In this document: in pieces, positions 39,069-47,285 of the stretch
How positions within the stretch are numbered: position 1 is the first letter of the stretch
How the letters are laid out: each line of letters starts with the position of its first letter
DNA from: an uncultured Prevotella sp.
GTDB lineage: Bacteria > Bacteroidota > Bacteroidia > Bacteroidales > Bacteroidaceae
Direction of reading: 5' to 3'
Length of the DNA stretch: 64,000 nucleotides
NCBI GenBank assembly: GCA_905233165.1
Contig: CAJODL010000002.1
Coordinates: 62,001-126,000, forward strand
The notes under the pieces: generated by a model
Told to the model about the DNA's origin: nothing
The model's input: only the letters and a program-made list of their open reading frames with translations
Databases searched by the model: none
Position numbers and translations under genes: made by a program

Positions 39069-40370
39069 ATGGAAGGCGATTACATAAAAATCAACCACTG
39101 GCTCAAACCGCTCTCCTGGCTTTATGGCATAGGAGTGTGGATTCGTGGCTTCCTGTTTGACAATAAAATCATCAAGAGCAAAGAATATCCATTCCCAATC
39201 ATAGGAGTGGGCAATATTACTGTTGGTGGCTCTGGAAAGACGCCTCATGTAGAATACCTTGTCAAAATACTGCACGAAACATTGCAGATAGCCGTATTGA
39301 GCAGAGGGTACAAAAGGAAAAGTAAAGGTTTTGTACTCGCTAAAAGAAATACACAGGTGACAGAAATAGGCGACGAACCGTTCCAGATGCATAGAAAATT
39401 CCCAGACATCCATGTTGCTGTTGATGCGAATCGATGTAGAGGTATAGAAACCATTATGTCTGGAGAAGAAACACATAATACAGACGTCATAATACTTGAT
39501 GACGCATATCAGCATCGATATGTCACCCCTGGATTAAATATTCTGTTGGTGGACTATCACAGATTGATTTCCAACGACGCTCTTTTACCAGCCGGCAGAC
39601 TACGCGAACCAGCATCTGCAAAATGGCGTGCCGATATAGTCATCATGACGAAATGTCCGACAGACATGAAGCCCATGGATTACCGCATCCTACAACGTGC
39701 CATGAGTTTGATGCCATTCCAAAAGATGTTCTACACGACAATGGTACAAAAGCCTTTGACTCCATTATTTCCACAAGAAGCACCGGAAATAAGAGATGAG
39801 TCACAGCTACCTACCGTATTGTTAATTACGGGCATAGCATCACCAGAACATATGATAGCAGACTTTGAAGGAAAATGTAAAAAACTTGTTCCGATGAGAT
39901 TCCCTGATCATCACCCTTTCTCGGCTTCTGATGTGGAGGCTATAAATCTGCAATATCGTATGATAGAAAAGCCTGCCATCATCGTCACAACGGAAAAAGA
40001 TGGCATCAGGCTTCGGGAAACTCAAGGATTGACTAAAAATGTAAGGCAATCTATTTATGTGCAACCCATAGAAGTCCAGTTCATACAAGACGAAGAAATA
40101 TTTATTGACACTATAGAGAAGTATGTACACAAAAGTAATCGATACAGCAACTTGGCTAAAAGAGCAACTCAGCAATCCAGCATTGCAGTGCCCCGCCCCA
40201 CTCCACAACCAAGAGAAGAGCAGCCCCAACCAACAGAGCAAGGCTACGTTCCAAATGCCGAAAACAGCAATAATACTTGGAACAGGCCTAGGCCAGTTAG
40301 CACAGGAAATCAAGGTGGTACAGGAATTCCCATACAACGCCATCCCACATTTCCCGGTTTCGACAGTTGA
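39069..40370 (+). CDS. lpxK: tetraacyldisaccharide 4'-kinase LpxK with extended C-terminus
   Basis: 433 residues. LpxK phosphorylates the lipid A disaccharide precursor at the inner membrane. The P-loop GVGNITVGGSGKTP lies near residues 45-58, followed by SRGYKRKSKG and LDDAYQHR. The normal family end is near residue 375, around EKYVHKSNRYSNLAKR. The frame then continues about 60 residues as a Pro/Gln-rich tail (PRPTPQPREEQPQPTEQ) inside the next gene. The tail overlaps the punA ORF by 248 bases in another frame. Whether the tail is functional is not known; the kinase core looks complete. Confidence 0.9.
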   Translation: MEGDYIKINHWLKPLSWLYGIGVWIRGFLFDNKIIKSKEYPFPIIGVGNITVGGSGKTPHVEYLVKILHETLQIAVLSRGYKRKSKGFVLAKRNTQVTEIGDEPFQMHRKFPDIHVAVDANRCRGIETIMSGEETHNTDVIILDDAYQHRYVTPGLNILLVDYHRLISNDALLPAGRLREPASAKWRADIVIMTKCPTDMKPMDYRILQRAMSLMPFQKMFYTTMVQKPLTPLFPQEAPEIRDESQLPTVLLITGIASPEHMIADFEGKCKKLVPMRFPDHHPFSASDVEAINLQYRMIEKPAIIVTTEKDGIRLRETQGLTKNVRQSIYVQPIEVQFIQDEEIFIDTIEKYVHKSNRYSNLAKRATQQSSIAVPRPTPQPREEQPQPTEQGYVPNAENSNNTWNRPRPVSTGNQGGTGIPIQRHPTFPGFDS

Positions 40371-41016
40371 GGGACATGACGGGAAAATGATTTTTGGTTA
40401 CCTCGGAGGCAAGAGTGTACTTGCTATGAAGGGCCGATTTCATTATTATGAGGGATATAGCATGCAAGAGGTTACATTCCCTATACGTGTAATGTACGAA
40501 CTGGGAATCACGACTCTCCTTGTCAGTAACGCAGCAGGAGGAGCAAACAAAGACTTCCGCATAGGAGACTTGATGGTGATTACAGATCATATCAATCTAT
40601 TCCCAGAGCATCCGCTTAGAGGAAAAAACATACCAACAGGGCCACGCTTTCCTGACATGCACGAAGCATACGACAAAGGTCTCATCAGTATAGCAGAAAA
40701 AGTTGCCGAAGAGAAAGGCATCCGTTTAGTACATGGAGTTTATCTTGGCACTCAAGGACCTACATACGAGACGCCTGCGGAATATAAGGCATACCACATG
40801 TTAGGAGGCGATGCAATCGGTATGAGTACTGTACCAGAAGTTATCGTAGCACGTCATTGCGGTATTAAAGTGTTTGGTATCAGCATAATAACAAACATCG
40901 GACTCTCCGACACTCCTACAGAAGCGACACACGAAGAGGTACAGGAGGCTGCTAATCAAGCACAACCCAAGATGACCGAAATATTTAGAGGAATAATACA
41001 GAATGCAAATATTTAA
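40123..41016 (+). CDS. punA: purine nucleoside phosphorylase
   Basis: 297 residues. It splits purine nucleosides with phosphate, for salvage. ATG 40123 is chosen because MYTKVIDTATWLKEQL is the expected N-terminal helix and a purine-rich agagaagt precedes it. A later ATG (40255, MPKTAIILG) would drop that helix. Motifs: AIILGTGLGQLA, MKGRFHYYEGYSM, VSNAAGGANKDF, TDHINLFPEHPLRG, TQGPTYETPAE, AIGMSTVPEVIVARH. An unusual 20-25 residue insert, rich in Pro, Gln and Ser, separates the helix from the phosphate loop; this is exactly where the LpxK tail is read in the other frame. It ends 14 bases inside the next gene. Confidence 0.9.
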   Translation: MYTKVIDTATWLKEQLSNPALQCPAPLHNQEKSSPNQQSKATFQMPKTAIILGTGLGQLAQEIKVVQEFPYNAIPHFPVSTVEGHDGKMIFGYLGGKSVLAMKGRFHYYEGYSMQEVTFPIRVMYELGITTLLVSNAAGGANKDFRIGDLMVITDHINLFPEHPLRGKNIPTGPRFPDMHEAYDKGLISIAEKVAEEKGIRLVHGVYLGTQGPTYETPAEYKAYHMLGGDAIGMSTVPEVIVARHCGIKVFGISIITNIGLSDTPTEATHEEVQEAANQAQPKMTEIFRGIIQNANI

Positions 41017-41932
41017 AAGCGATATAAATACATTGGTCAGTACCAAGATGCTGATGGAAGGTGTACATTTTGACCTTACGTACATAGACCTCCAGCACCT
41101 TGGTTATAAAGCCGCCATGATAGGCATGAATGACATCTTTGCAGGAGGTGGAACGCCTCGTACTGTGATAATGTCACTTGGACTTTCCAAGCGTTTTCAG
41201 GAGCCAGAGACAGAAGCTCTTTTTGATGGAGCAAAGATGGCGTGCGAAAAGTGGAATGTAACTTTGGAAGAAGGAGACAAAACAGCATCTTTGACAGGTC
41301 TTGCAGTGAATGTCACATGTATCGGAGAAGCCAATGATGATGATATAATACCACAAGATGGTGCTAAAGAAACCAATCTGTTATGCGTTTCTGGAGACCT
41401 CGGAGCTGCATACATGGGACTTATGCTCTTGGAGCGTGAGAAAAAAGTGTATTACGAGCAACTTAAAGAGGGAAAAATCAACAAGGACGAAGCATGGCAA
41501 CCTGATTTTGCTGGCAAAGAATATCTCATTCAACGTCAGATGAAACCAGAGGCGCGTGGAGATATTCTCAAAAAACTTCGCGAAGCCGGTATTCATCCAA
41601 CTTCAATGGTCGCTTTGTCATCATCACTTTCTTCTGCGATAATCAACATCTGCAAAGCATCAAATACAGGCTGCAGATTATTTGAGAAATTCATACCTAT
41701 AGATTATCAGACAGCGGTAATGGCAGAGGAACTGAATATGAACCTCACCACATGCGCTGTAAATGGAGGCGATGACCAGGAGTTACTATTCACCTGTCCA
41801 ATTGGAGACAATGAGGCCCTTCAAGAAATGGAAGGCATAAAAGTTATCGGACATATTACCAAGCCAGAACTTGGGTTACAACTCGTGGCACGGGATGGAA
41901 ATGAATTCGAGATTAAAAAACTAAATAATTAA
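41003..41932 (+). CDS. ThiL-like (thiamine-monophosphate kinase family) protein with lost active site
   Basis: 309 residues, clearly of the ThiL/AIR-synthase fold: CVSGDLGAAYMGL, RQMKPEARGDI, IPIDYQTAVMAEELNMNL, VIGHITKPELG. About 50 N-terminal residues with the GDDA motif are absent, and an in-frame stop lies 9 bases before the ATG. Metal and nucleotide sites are altered. The family TTD-x-L-x-E-G-V-H-F reads STKMLMEGVHF; N-x-S-D reads GMND; GGDTT reads EGDKT; D-I-S-D-G-L reads ALSSSL; GGEDYELLF reads GGDDQELLF. Kinase activity is therefore unlikely. The frame is intact, so it may be a repurposed pseudoenzyme or a decaying gene. Synteny with punA matches canonical thiL as I recall it in Bacteroides. 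Confidence 0.8.
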   Translation: MQIFKSDINTLVSTKMLMEGVHFDLTYIDLQHLGYKAAMIGMNDIFAGGGTPRTVIMSLGLSKRFQEPETEALFDGAKMACEKWNVTLEEGDKTASLTGLAVNVTCIGEANDDDIIPQDGAKETNLLCVSGDLGAAYMGLMLLEREKKVYYEQLKEGKINKDEAWQPDFAGKEYLIQRQMKPEARGDILKKLREAGIHPTSMVALSSSLSSAIINICKASNTGCRLFEKFIPIDYQTAVMAEELNMNLTTCAVNGGDDQELLFTCPIGDNEALQEMEGIKVIGHITKPELGLQLVARDGNEFEIKKLNN

Positions 41933-41963
41933 CTATTTTAATTTTCAAAAAAAAAACTACATT

Positions 41964-42887
41964 ATGAAACCAACTCTTTTTCTACTTGCTGCAGGTATGG
42001 GTAGCCGCTATGGTGGCTTAAAGCAGCTTGACGGGCTCGGCCCAAATGGTGAAACCATTATGGACTACAGTATCTACGACGCTATTCAAGCAGGATTCGG
42101 TAAAATCGTATGGGTTATCCGCAAAGATTTCGAAGAGCAATTCCGCACACAAATTCTCTCAAAATATGAGGGCAAGATAAAATGTGAACTTTGCTTCCAG
42201 TCTATTGACGCACTTCCAGAAGGATTCAGTGTACCAGAGGGCAGACAAAAACCATGGGGTACAAACCATGCGGTACTGATGGGTAAAGACATCATCAAGG
42301 AACCATTCTGTGTCATCAACTGTGACGATTTCTATAATCGTGACGCCTTCATGGTAATTGGTAAGTTCCTTTCAGAGCTGCCAGATAATGCTAAAGGCCA
42401 ATATGCAATGGTGGGTTTCCGTGTTGGTAACACCCTCTCTGAGAACGGAACCGTGAGCCGCGGTATCTGTTCAAAGGATGCTAACGGTTGTCTTACCACA
42501 TGCGTTGAACGTACAAAGATAGCTCGTCTCGATAATGGACAGGTAGCATATCGTGCTGATAATAAGGATGATGGCGAATGGGTTAACATCGAGGATAATG
42601 CTCCTGTTTCTATGAATATGTGGGGCTTTACACCTGATTATTTCCAATATAGTGAAGAATATTTCAAGGAATTCCTTTCAGACCCTGCAAACATATCTAA
42701 CCTGAAGTCTGAGTTCTTCATCCCTCTGATGGTTAACAAACTCATCAATGAAGGAACAGCTACATGTAAGGTACTTGACACTACCAGCAAATGGTTTGGT
42801 GTAACATACTCTGAGGATCGTCCTGACACAGTGGCTCGTATTGCAAAACTGGTTGAGGATGGTACATATCCTAACAAACTGTTTTAA
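41964..42887 (+). CDS. sugar-phosphate nucleotidyltransferase family protein
   Basis: 307 residues. The N-terminal nucleotide-binding signature LLAAGMGSRYGGLKQLDGLG is the pyrophosphorylase loop (G-x-G-x-R with downstream K). FCVINCDDFYNRDAF supplies the metal-binding Asp pair, and PWGTNHAVLMGKDII the G-T-x-x-A segment. It should join a nucleotide to a sugar phosphate or similar; the actual substrate is not evident. It begins 31 bases after the ThiL-like gene. Its stop overlaps the next ATG by one base (taATG), so translation is coupled. Confidence 0.85.
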   Translation: MKPTLFLLAAGMGSRYGGLKQLDGLGPNGETIMDYSIYDAIQAGFGKIVWVIRKDFEEQFRTQILSKYEGKIKCELCFQSIDALPEGFSVPEGRQKPWGTNHAVLMGKDIIKEPFCVINCDDFYNRDAFMVIGKFLSELPDNAKGQYAMVGFRVGNTLSENGTVSRGICSKDANGCLTTCVERTKIARLDNGQVAYRADNKDDGEWVNIEDNAPVSMNMWGFTPDYFQYSEEYFKEFLSDPANISNLKSEFFIPLMVNKLINEGTATCKVLDTTSKWFGVTYSEDRPDTVARIAKLVEDGTYPNKLF

Positions 42888-43924
42888 TGAATATTGATAT
42901 CATAGATAATACGAAACTGGAGGAATTGCGAAGTCTTGTTAATTCCTCCAGCAACGTTCTCATTTTTTGCCATTCCAAAGCCGATGGCGATGCTCTCGGT
43001 TCAGCATTGGGATGGGCAGAATACCTGCGTCAGCAGGGAAAGACAGCTACAGTCGTAGCACCAGACAACTACCCGGATTTCCTAACTTGGTTGCCCGGGC
43101 AACAAAATATAATACAATACGATAACAACCAGCAAAAGGTACACGCATTCTTAAAAGAAGCTAATCTCGTCTGCTTCCTGGATTTAAACGCCATATCCCG
43201 TGTAGGAGATGAGTTATCACAATATATAACGGAAAATTATACTGGCAAACAACTCCACATAGACCACCATCTCGAACCAGATATCCCCGCTAATGTATGT
43301 ATCTCATTTCCAGAACTATCCAGTACGTCTGAAATTATTTTTAGACTAATTTGGCAATTAGGTGGATACGAAGCCATGACATACGAAATGGCTCAATGCA
43401 TATATTGTGGAATGATGACAGATACTGGCGGGTTTACATATAACAGTACACATCCGGGCATCTTTCACATAATAGCGCTGCTGTTAGATAAGGGTATTGA
43501 CAAAGACAAGATCTACCGCAACATATACAACGTTTTCAGCATTGACAGGCTACGCCTTTCTGGCTATATACTATATCAAAAACTAAACGTCCTGACACCA
43601 TTACGTGCATCATATTACACTATTTCAAAAGAAGACCAGAAGCGGTTCCACTTCAAAAAAGGGGATGCAGAGGGTTTAGTAAATATACCACTACAGATAA
43701 AAGGACATCGTCTCTCCATATCACTTCGTGAAGACACTGAAAAGCCAAATCTTATATGGATTAGCCTACGTTCCGTAGATGATTTTCCATGCAACGAGAT
43801 GGCAGCAGAGTTTTTCAATGGTGGAGGGCACAAAAATGCAGCAGGCGGACGATTATTATGTCCCCTCTTCGAAGCAGAAATTATTACACGAAACGCAATA
43901 AAAGCATATAAAGACAAATTATGA
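42887..43924 (+). CDS. DHH/DHHA1 family phosphoesterase (NrnA-like)
   Basis: 345 residues. Motifs in order: CHSKADGDALGSAL (residues 24-37), FLDLNAISRVGD, HIDHHLEPD (DHH), GMMTDTGGF, and the DHHA1 motif GGGHKNAAGG near the C-terminus. Members degrade short RNA oligomers and dephosphorylate pAp in the cytoplasm. All expected metal ligands are present. It overlaps both neighbours: one base with the nucleotidyltransferase and four bases (ATGA) with the lipoprotein gene. Confidence 0.9.
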   Translation: MNIDIIDNTKLEELRSLVNSSSNVLIFCHSKADGDALGSALGWAEYLRQQGKTATVVAPDNYPDFLTWLPGQQNIIQYDNNQQKVHAFLKEANLVCFLDLNAISRVGDELSQYITENYTGKQLHIDHHLEPDIPANVCISFPELSSTSEIIFRLIWQLGGYEAMTYEMAQCIYCGMMTDTGGFTYNSTHPGIFHIIALLLDKGIDKDKIYRNIYNVFSIDRLRLSGYILYQKLNVLTPLRASYYTISKEDQKRFHFKKGDAEGLVNIPLQIKGHRLSISLREDTEKPNLIWISLRSVDDFPCNEMAAEFFNGGGHKNAAGGRLLCPLFEAEIITRNAIKAYKDKL

Positions 43925-44556
43925 AAAAATACGCACATTTGTATCTCTTTGCAATAATACTATTAGGCATAGCTTCTTGCAACGACACAGAAACGTATGC
44001 AGAACAGAAAAAGTATGAGAATGGTCGCATCAACGATTATATTGCAAAGCATCACATTAACTCCATCAGTGAAGAGCAATTTCACAGCCAGGGAGACTCC
44101 ACCTCTGTGGCAAAGAATGAATACGTGCTATTTGCCAACTCCGGTATTTATATGCAGATAGTCGAGAAAGGTTGTGGGCAAAAGTTGAAGAATGGAGAAA
44201 GCGGAGATGTATTGTGTCGATATACAGAATGGAACATTAATGGCGACTCTCTCCAGACTTACAACGACAGTACTTTTGCAAGGACTCTGTCATATGATAA
44301 ATTCACTGTTCGTAACACAAGCGGCTCATTTACTGCAACTTTCGTTAATGGTGTTATGCCAAATACATATGGCAGCAATCAAGTACCTACTGGTTGGTTG
44401 GTACCATTAACCTACATAAATCTTGGTCGGCCACAGAATGAAAAGGACAAGATTGCTCATGTCAAAATCATCGTACCCCACAACCAAGGACAAGCATACG
44501 CAACAAGCAATGTATATGCATGCTTTTATGATATAACATACGAAAGAGGACTGTAA
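43921..44556 (+). CDS. DUF4827 lipoprotein, FKBP-like
   Basis: 211 residues, lipoprotein signal ending in GIASC. The body fits DUF4827: ENGRINDYIAKHHIN early, then GCGQKLKNGESGDVLCRYTE and GWLVPLTYINLG. This family is related in fold to FKBP peptidyl-prolyl isomerases, but isomerase activity is unproven. The gene overlaps the DHH phosphoesterase gene by four bases, an order I recall as common in Bacteroidales. Confidence 0.8.
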   Translation: MKKYAHLYLFAIILLGIASCNDTETYAEQKKYENGRINDYIAKHHINSISEEQFHSQGDSTSVAKNEYVLFANSGIYMQIVEKGCGQKLKNGESGDVLCRYTEWNINGDSLQTYNDSTFARTLSYDKFTVRNTSGSFTATFVNGVMPNTYGSNQVPTGWLVPLTYINLGRPQNEKDKIAHVKIIVPHNQGQAYATSNVYACFYDITYERGL

Positions 44557-44647
44557 TCGACCCCACCCCAGCCCTCCCAAGGGAGGGAGTCTCCCCTTGG
44601 AGAGATTTAGAGGGGAGCATCTTAATTCATAATTCATAATTAACAAT
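44557..44647. repeat. GC-rich inverted repeat followed by AT-rich spacer
   Basis: ccctccc (44572-44578) and gggaggg (44581-44587) form a tight inverted repeat, with a second C/G-rich block after it. Then comes the AT-rich aattcataattcataatt, directly before glmM. It has the look of a dispersed intergenic element; no gene is seen. Confidence 0.5.
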
Positions 44648-46036
44648 ATGTCACTTATTAAATCAATTTCCGGCATCCGTGGTACAATTGGCGGAGCCAC
44701 AGGGGACACTCTCAACCCATTAGACATCGTAAAATTCACAACAGCCTACGCAACATTTATCCGTAAGTCCACTCCCAACGGCTCAAACAAGATTGTTGTT
44801 GGACGAGATGCGAGAATTTCCGGAGAGATGGTAAAGAATGTAGTATGCGGAACACTTCTTGGAATGGGCTATGATGTTATTAACATCGGCTTAGCCTCTA
44901 CACCAACTACAGAATTAGCAGTTACTATGGCAGGAGCAGATGGTGGTATAATAATTACCGCGTCACACAATCCACGTCATTGGAATGCATTAAAATTGTT
45001 GAACAACAAGGGAGAATTCCTTACTGCTGCTGATGGCAACGAAGTTCTTGCGATAGCAGAAGCAGAAGCCTTCGAATATGCAGACGTTGACCATATTGGA
45101 AAATATTACGAAGAAAACTTCGATGAGCGTCATATTGATGCAGTGCTGAATTTGAAATTAGTAGATCAGGAGGCTATCAAGAAAGCAGGTTTCCGCGTAG
45201 TTGTCGATTCTATCAACAGCGTCGGAGGCATCATACTTCCTTCCCTACTCGACCGTCTTGGTGTGAAATATACATTCCTCAATGGCGAGGCAAATGGCGA
45301 TTTCTCTCACAACCCAGAACCACTTGAGAAGAACCTCGGTGGCATCATGGATGTACTAAAGGGTGGCGGCTACGACCTTGGTATCGTTGTTGACCCTGAT
45401 GTTGACAGACTCGCATTTATACAGGAAGACGGCAAGATGTTCGGCGAGGAATACACCCTCGTATCAGTTGCCGACTATGTACTCAGCCATACCCCTGGTA
45501 CAACAGTATCTAATCTCTCTTCTACACGTGCCCTTCGCGACGTTACGGAGAAGCACGGAGGCAGCTACAGCGCCGCTGCCGTTGGCGAGGTAAATGTAAC
45601 GACAAAGATGAAGGAAGTAGGTGCTGTCATCGGTGGTGAAGGCAATGGCGGAGTAATATACCCAGAAAGCCACTACGGCAGAGACGCATTGGTAGGTATC
45701 GCCCTGTTCCTCAGCAGCTTAGCACAAAAGGGCTGCAAGGTCAGCGAGCTGCGTAAGACATTCCCAGAATACTTCATTGCAAAGAATCGCATAGACCTCA
45801 CTCCAGATACTGACGTCGATGCTATCCTAGCAAAGGTAAAGGAGATGTATTCTGCACAGCCAGACGTAGCAGTCAATGACATCGATGGTGTGAAACTCGA
45901 CTTCCCTGACAAATGGGTACATCTCAGAAAGAGTAACACAGAGCCCATTATCCGTGTCTATAGCGAAGCCCATTCTATGGAAGAAGCCGACGACTTAGGC
46001 AAGAAAATCATGCAGGTTGTTTACGATATGCAGTAA
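44648..46036 (+). CDS. glmM: phosphoglucosamine mutase
   Basis: 462 residues. It interconverts glucosamine-6-phosphate and -1-phosphate for peptidoglycan and LPS precursors. The phosphoserine loop is GGIIITASHNPRHWNALK, the metal loop DPDVDRLAF, the sugar loop GEGNGGVIYP, and the phosphate site RKSNTEPIIRVYSE. SISGIRGTIGG at the N-terminus is typical. The Bacteroidetes form has DPDVDR where others have DGDADR. A strong hairpin terminator follows 17 bases after the stop. Confidence 0.9.
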   Translation: MSLIKSISGIRGTIGGATGDTLNPLDIVKFTTAYATFIRKSTPNGSNKIVVGRDARISGEMVKNVVCGTLLGMGYDVINIGLASTPTTELAVTMAGADGGIIITASHNPRHWNALKLLNNKGEFLTAADGNEVLAIAEAEAFEYADVDHIGKYYEENFDERHIDAVLNLKLVDQEAIKKAGFRVVVDSINSVGGIILPSLLDRLGVKYTFLNGEANGDFSHNPEPLEKNLGGIMDVLKGGGYDLGIVVDPDVDRLAFIQEDGKMFGEEYTLVSVADYVLSHTPGTTVSNLSSTRALRDVTEKHGGSYSAAAVGEVNVTTKMKEVGAVIGGEGNGGVIYPESHYGRDALVGIALFLSSLAQKGCKVSELRKTFPEYFIAKNRIDLTPDTDVDAILAKVKEMYSAQPDVAVNDIDGVKLDFPDKWVHLRKSNTEPIIRVYSEAHSMEEADDLGKKIMQVVYDMQ

Positions 46037-46053
46037 AGATTCCCTATGATACA

Positions 46054-46098
46054 AAAAGAAAGAAGGCACCTCAAAACGAGATGCCTTCTTTCTTTTTG
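46054..46098 (+). terminator. terminator of glmM
   Basis: A 19-base stem with one mismatch (46054-46072 with 46078-46096) encloses a five-base loop and ends in a T run. It is among the strongest hairpins in the window. Confidence 0.85.
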
Positions 46099-46100
46099 AG

Positions 46101-46243
46101 CCTCTTGTCGGATTAGATATCCGAAAGCCCTGCCGGGGGCAGGCCTACGCCTCTTGCGGATTAGATATCCGAAAGCCCTGCCGGGGGCAGGCCTACGCCT
46201 CTTGCGGATTAGATATCCGAAAGCCCTGCCGGGGGCAGGCCTT
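46101..46243. repeat. three tandem copies of a 48-bp double-hairpin unit
   Basis: Copies lie at 46101-46149 (49 bases), 46150-46197 and 46198-46243, nearly identical. Each contains two palindromes, cggat-tagat-atccg and cctgcc-ggg-ggcagg. The 20 bases 46095-46114 are identical to 46304-46323, which includes the 3' end of the tRNA-Thr gene. There are no spacers, so it is not a CRISPR array. Confidence 0.85.
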
Positions 46244-46249
46244 CAAAGC

Positions 46250-46301
46250 ATTAGCAGGAAAATCCCTTGAAAATAAACTTTCAGATGATTTTCCTGCTAA
46301 T
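46250..46301 (-). terminator. hairpin downstream of tRNA-Thr
   Basis: A 15-bp perfect inverted repeat, attagcaggaaaatc (46250-46264) with gattttcctgctaat (46287-46301), begins seven bases after the tRNA 3' end on the minus strand. The U tract is weak, so termination is probable rather than certain. Confidence 0.6.
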
Positions 46302-46307
46302 TCTTTG

Positions 46308-46381
46308 AGCCTCTTGTCGGATTCGAACCAACGACCCCGAGATTACAAATCACGTGCTCTGGCCAACTGAGCTAAAGAGGC
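46308..46381 (-). tRNA. tRNA-Thr (anticodon UGU)
   Basis: A 74-base cloverleaf on the minus strand. The acceptor gcctctt pairs fully with aagaggc. The D arm is gctcagttggccagagc, the anticodon loop tttgtaa (UGU, Thr), and the T arm gttgg-ttcgaat-ccgac. The anticodon stem carries one U-U mismatch. CCA is not encoded. It lies four bases from the SRP RNA gene and is probably cut from the same transcript. Confidence 0.93.
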
Positions 46382-46385
46382 AGGT

Positions 46386-46479
46386 GGGCAGCTTACTATA
46401 TCGCACCGCTACAACCAAGTACCTTTGCTATGTTCCCATCCTGGAGGATTCCGAGGGAGCTGGTCGTATAGGACTGCCC
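46386..46479 (-). ncRNA. ffs: signal recognition particle RNA (small bacterial 4.5S type)
   Basis: About 94 bases on the minus strand. The ends pair (gggcag with ctgccc), giving a long hairpin. The apical domain IV is diagnostic: ccagg, then atg-ggaa-cat (GGAA tetraloop on a three-pair stem), then agcaaagg. This reproduces the CAGG/AGCA symmetric loop that binds Ffh. With Ffh it targets membrane proteins to the translocon. The exact ends are estimated from the terminal stem. Confidence 0.88.
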
Positions 46480-46544
46480 GTGTTACAAATTGACAATTGA
46501 TAGTTGACAACTGAAAATTATCGCTTCTCATGTCAAAAGCGGTG

Positions 46545-46552
46545 CAAAAGTA
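46545..46552 (-). promoter_or_regulatory. -7 box for ffs and tRNA-Thr
   Basis: TACTTTTG on the minus strand matches TAnnTTTG and lies 66 bases before the SRP RNA. A clear -33 box is not seen. Confidence 0.55.
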
Positions 46553-46657
46553 CAATAAAAGTATGAAAAGTACGTAATTTATTCTTCTGTTAACATATTT
46601 TTAAGCTTTCTTAAGAAAAAAACACCCTTATAATGCATATATCTTAAATCTTTTATG

Positions 46658-46665
46658 TAACTTTG
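46658..46665 (+). promoter_or_regulatory. -7 box of the DUF4199/GT2 operon
   Basis: TAACTTTG matches the consensus. It rules out the GTG at 46665 as a start codon and supports ATG 46689 or 46716. Confidence 0.6.
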
Positions 46666-46715
46666 TGCCCAACTATATTTTCGCATATATGCGCGCACGT
46701 AAACACGAAGGACAA

Positions 46716-47270
46716 ATGATATCCTCTGCAGAATACATACAACTAAAAGCATATGCTCGTCAAGATGGAATATTCTTTGGCGTGTTATGGATAATAACCT
46801 TTGCATGTCTTGTATATAGCATGCAAGATCCATCGCTGCAATTAGGATTTATAATTGGAGCAATAGCCACACCATTTTTGGCATACTTCAGACTGAGACA
46901 TTTCCGCGACAAAGTCCTGGAAGGAAATATCTCGTTTCGCAGAGCCTTTGCCTTTATAGCATTTGCAATGGGGTATGGCTCTATCATTTTGGCTGCAGCA
47001 ACGTATATATATTTCTATTTCCTTGACCACGGAACTTTTATTAGTGTCTTGCAGCAGAGTTTCTCTACACCAGAGGTTCGCGAATCAATAAAACAGACCG
47101 GAGTGAATATACAGGAGATGGAGAAACAGTTACAAGCGATGTCACAGATACGTCCTATAGATTTTGCCTTCAGTGTATTCTCCAACGGCATAATCAGTGC
47201 CTTCTTCATGGGAGCAATCATTGGATTCATCGGTAAGCGACAAACAACCAAAGAACAAATCACAAAATAA
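46716..47270 (+). CDS. DUF4199 integral membrane protein
   Basis: 184 residues from ATG 46716, preceded by gaagga; ATG 46689 is possible but lies close to the presumed transcript start. Four hydrophobic helices are visible: FFGVLWIITFACLVY, LGFIIGAIATPFLAYF, AFIAFAMGYGSIILAAATYI and NGIISAFFMGAIIGFIG. This is the DUF4199 pattern. Function is unknown. It is the first gene of a long, tightly spaced operon; in Bacteroidetes it commonly sits beside a GT2 glycosyltransferase, as here (15-base gap). Confidence 0.8.
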   Translation: MISSAEYIQLKAYARQDGIFFGVLWIITFACLVYSMQDPSLQLGFIIGAIATPFLAYFRLRHFRDKVLEGNISFRRAFAFIAFAMGYGSIILAAATYIYFYFLDHGTFISVLQQSFSTPEVRESIKQTGVNIQEMEKQLQAMSQIRPIDFAFSVFSNGIISAFFMGAIIGFIGKRQTTKEQITK

Positions 47271-47285
47271 AAATATACGTCCGCT

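Noticed and set aside
40981..41003. A frameshift explaining the short N-terminus of the ThiL-like protein
   Set aside because: The preceding bases encode the normal end of purine nucleoside phosphorylase and contain an in-frame stop. The GDDA segment is not found in any nearby frame, so it is a true loss.
46101..46243. 48-bp repeats as a CRISPR array
   Set aside because: The copies abut without unique spacers, number only three, and no cas gene is present.
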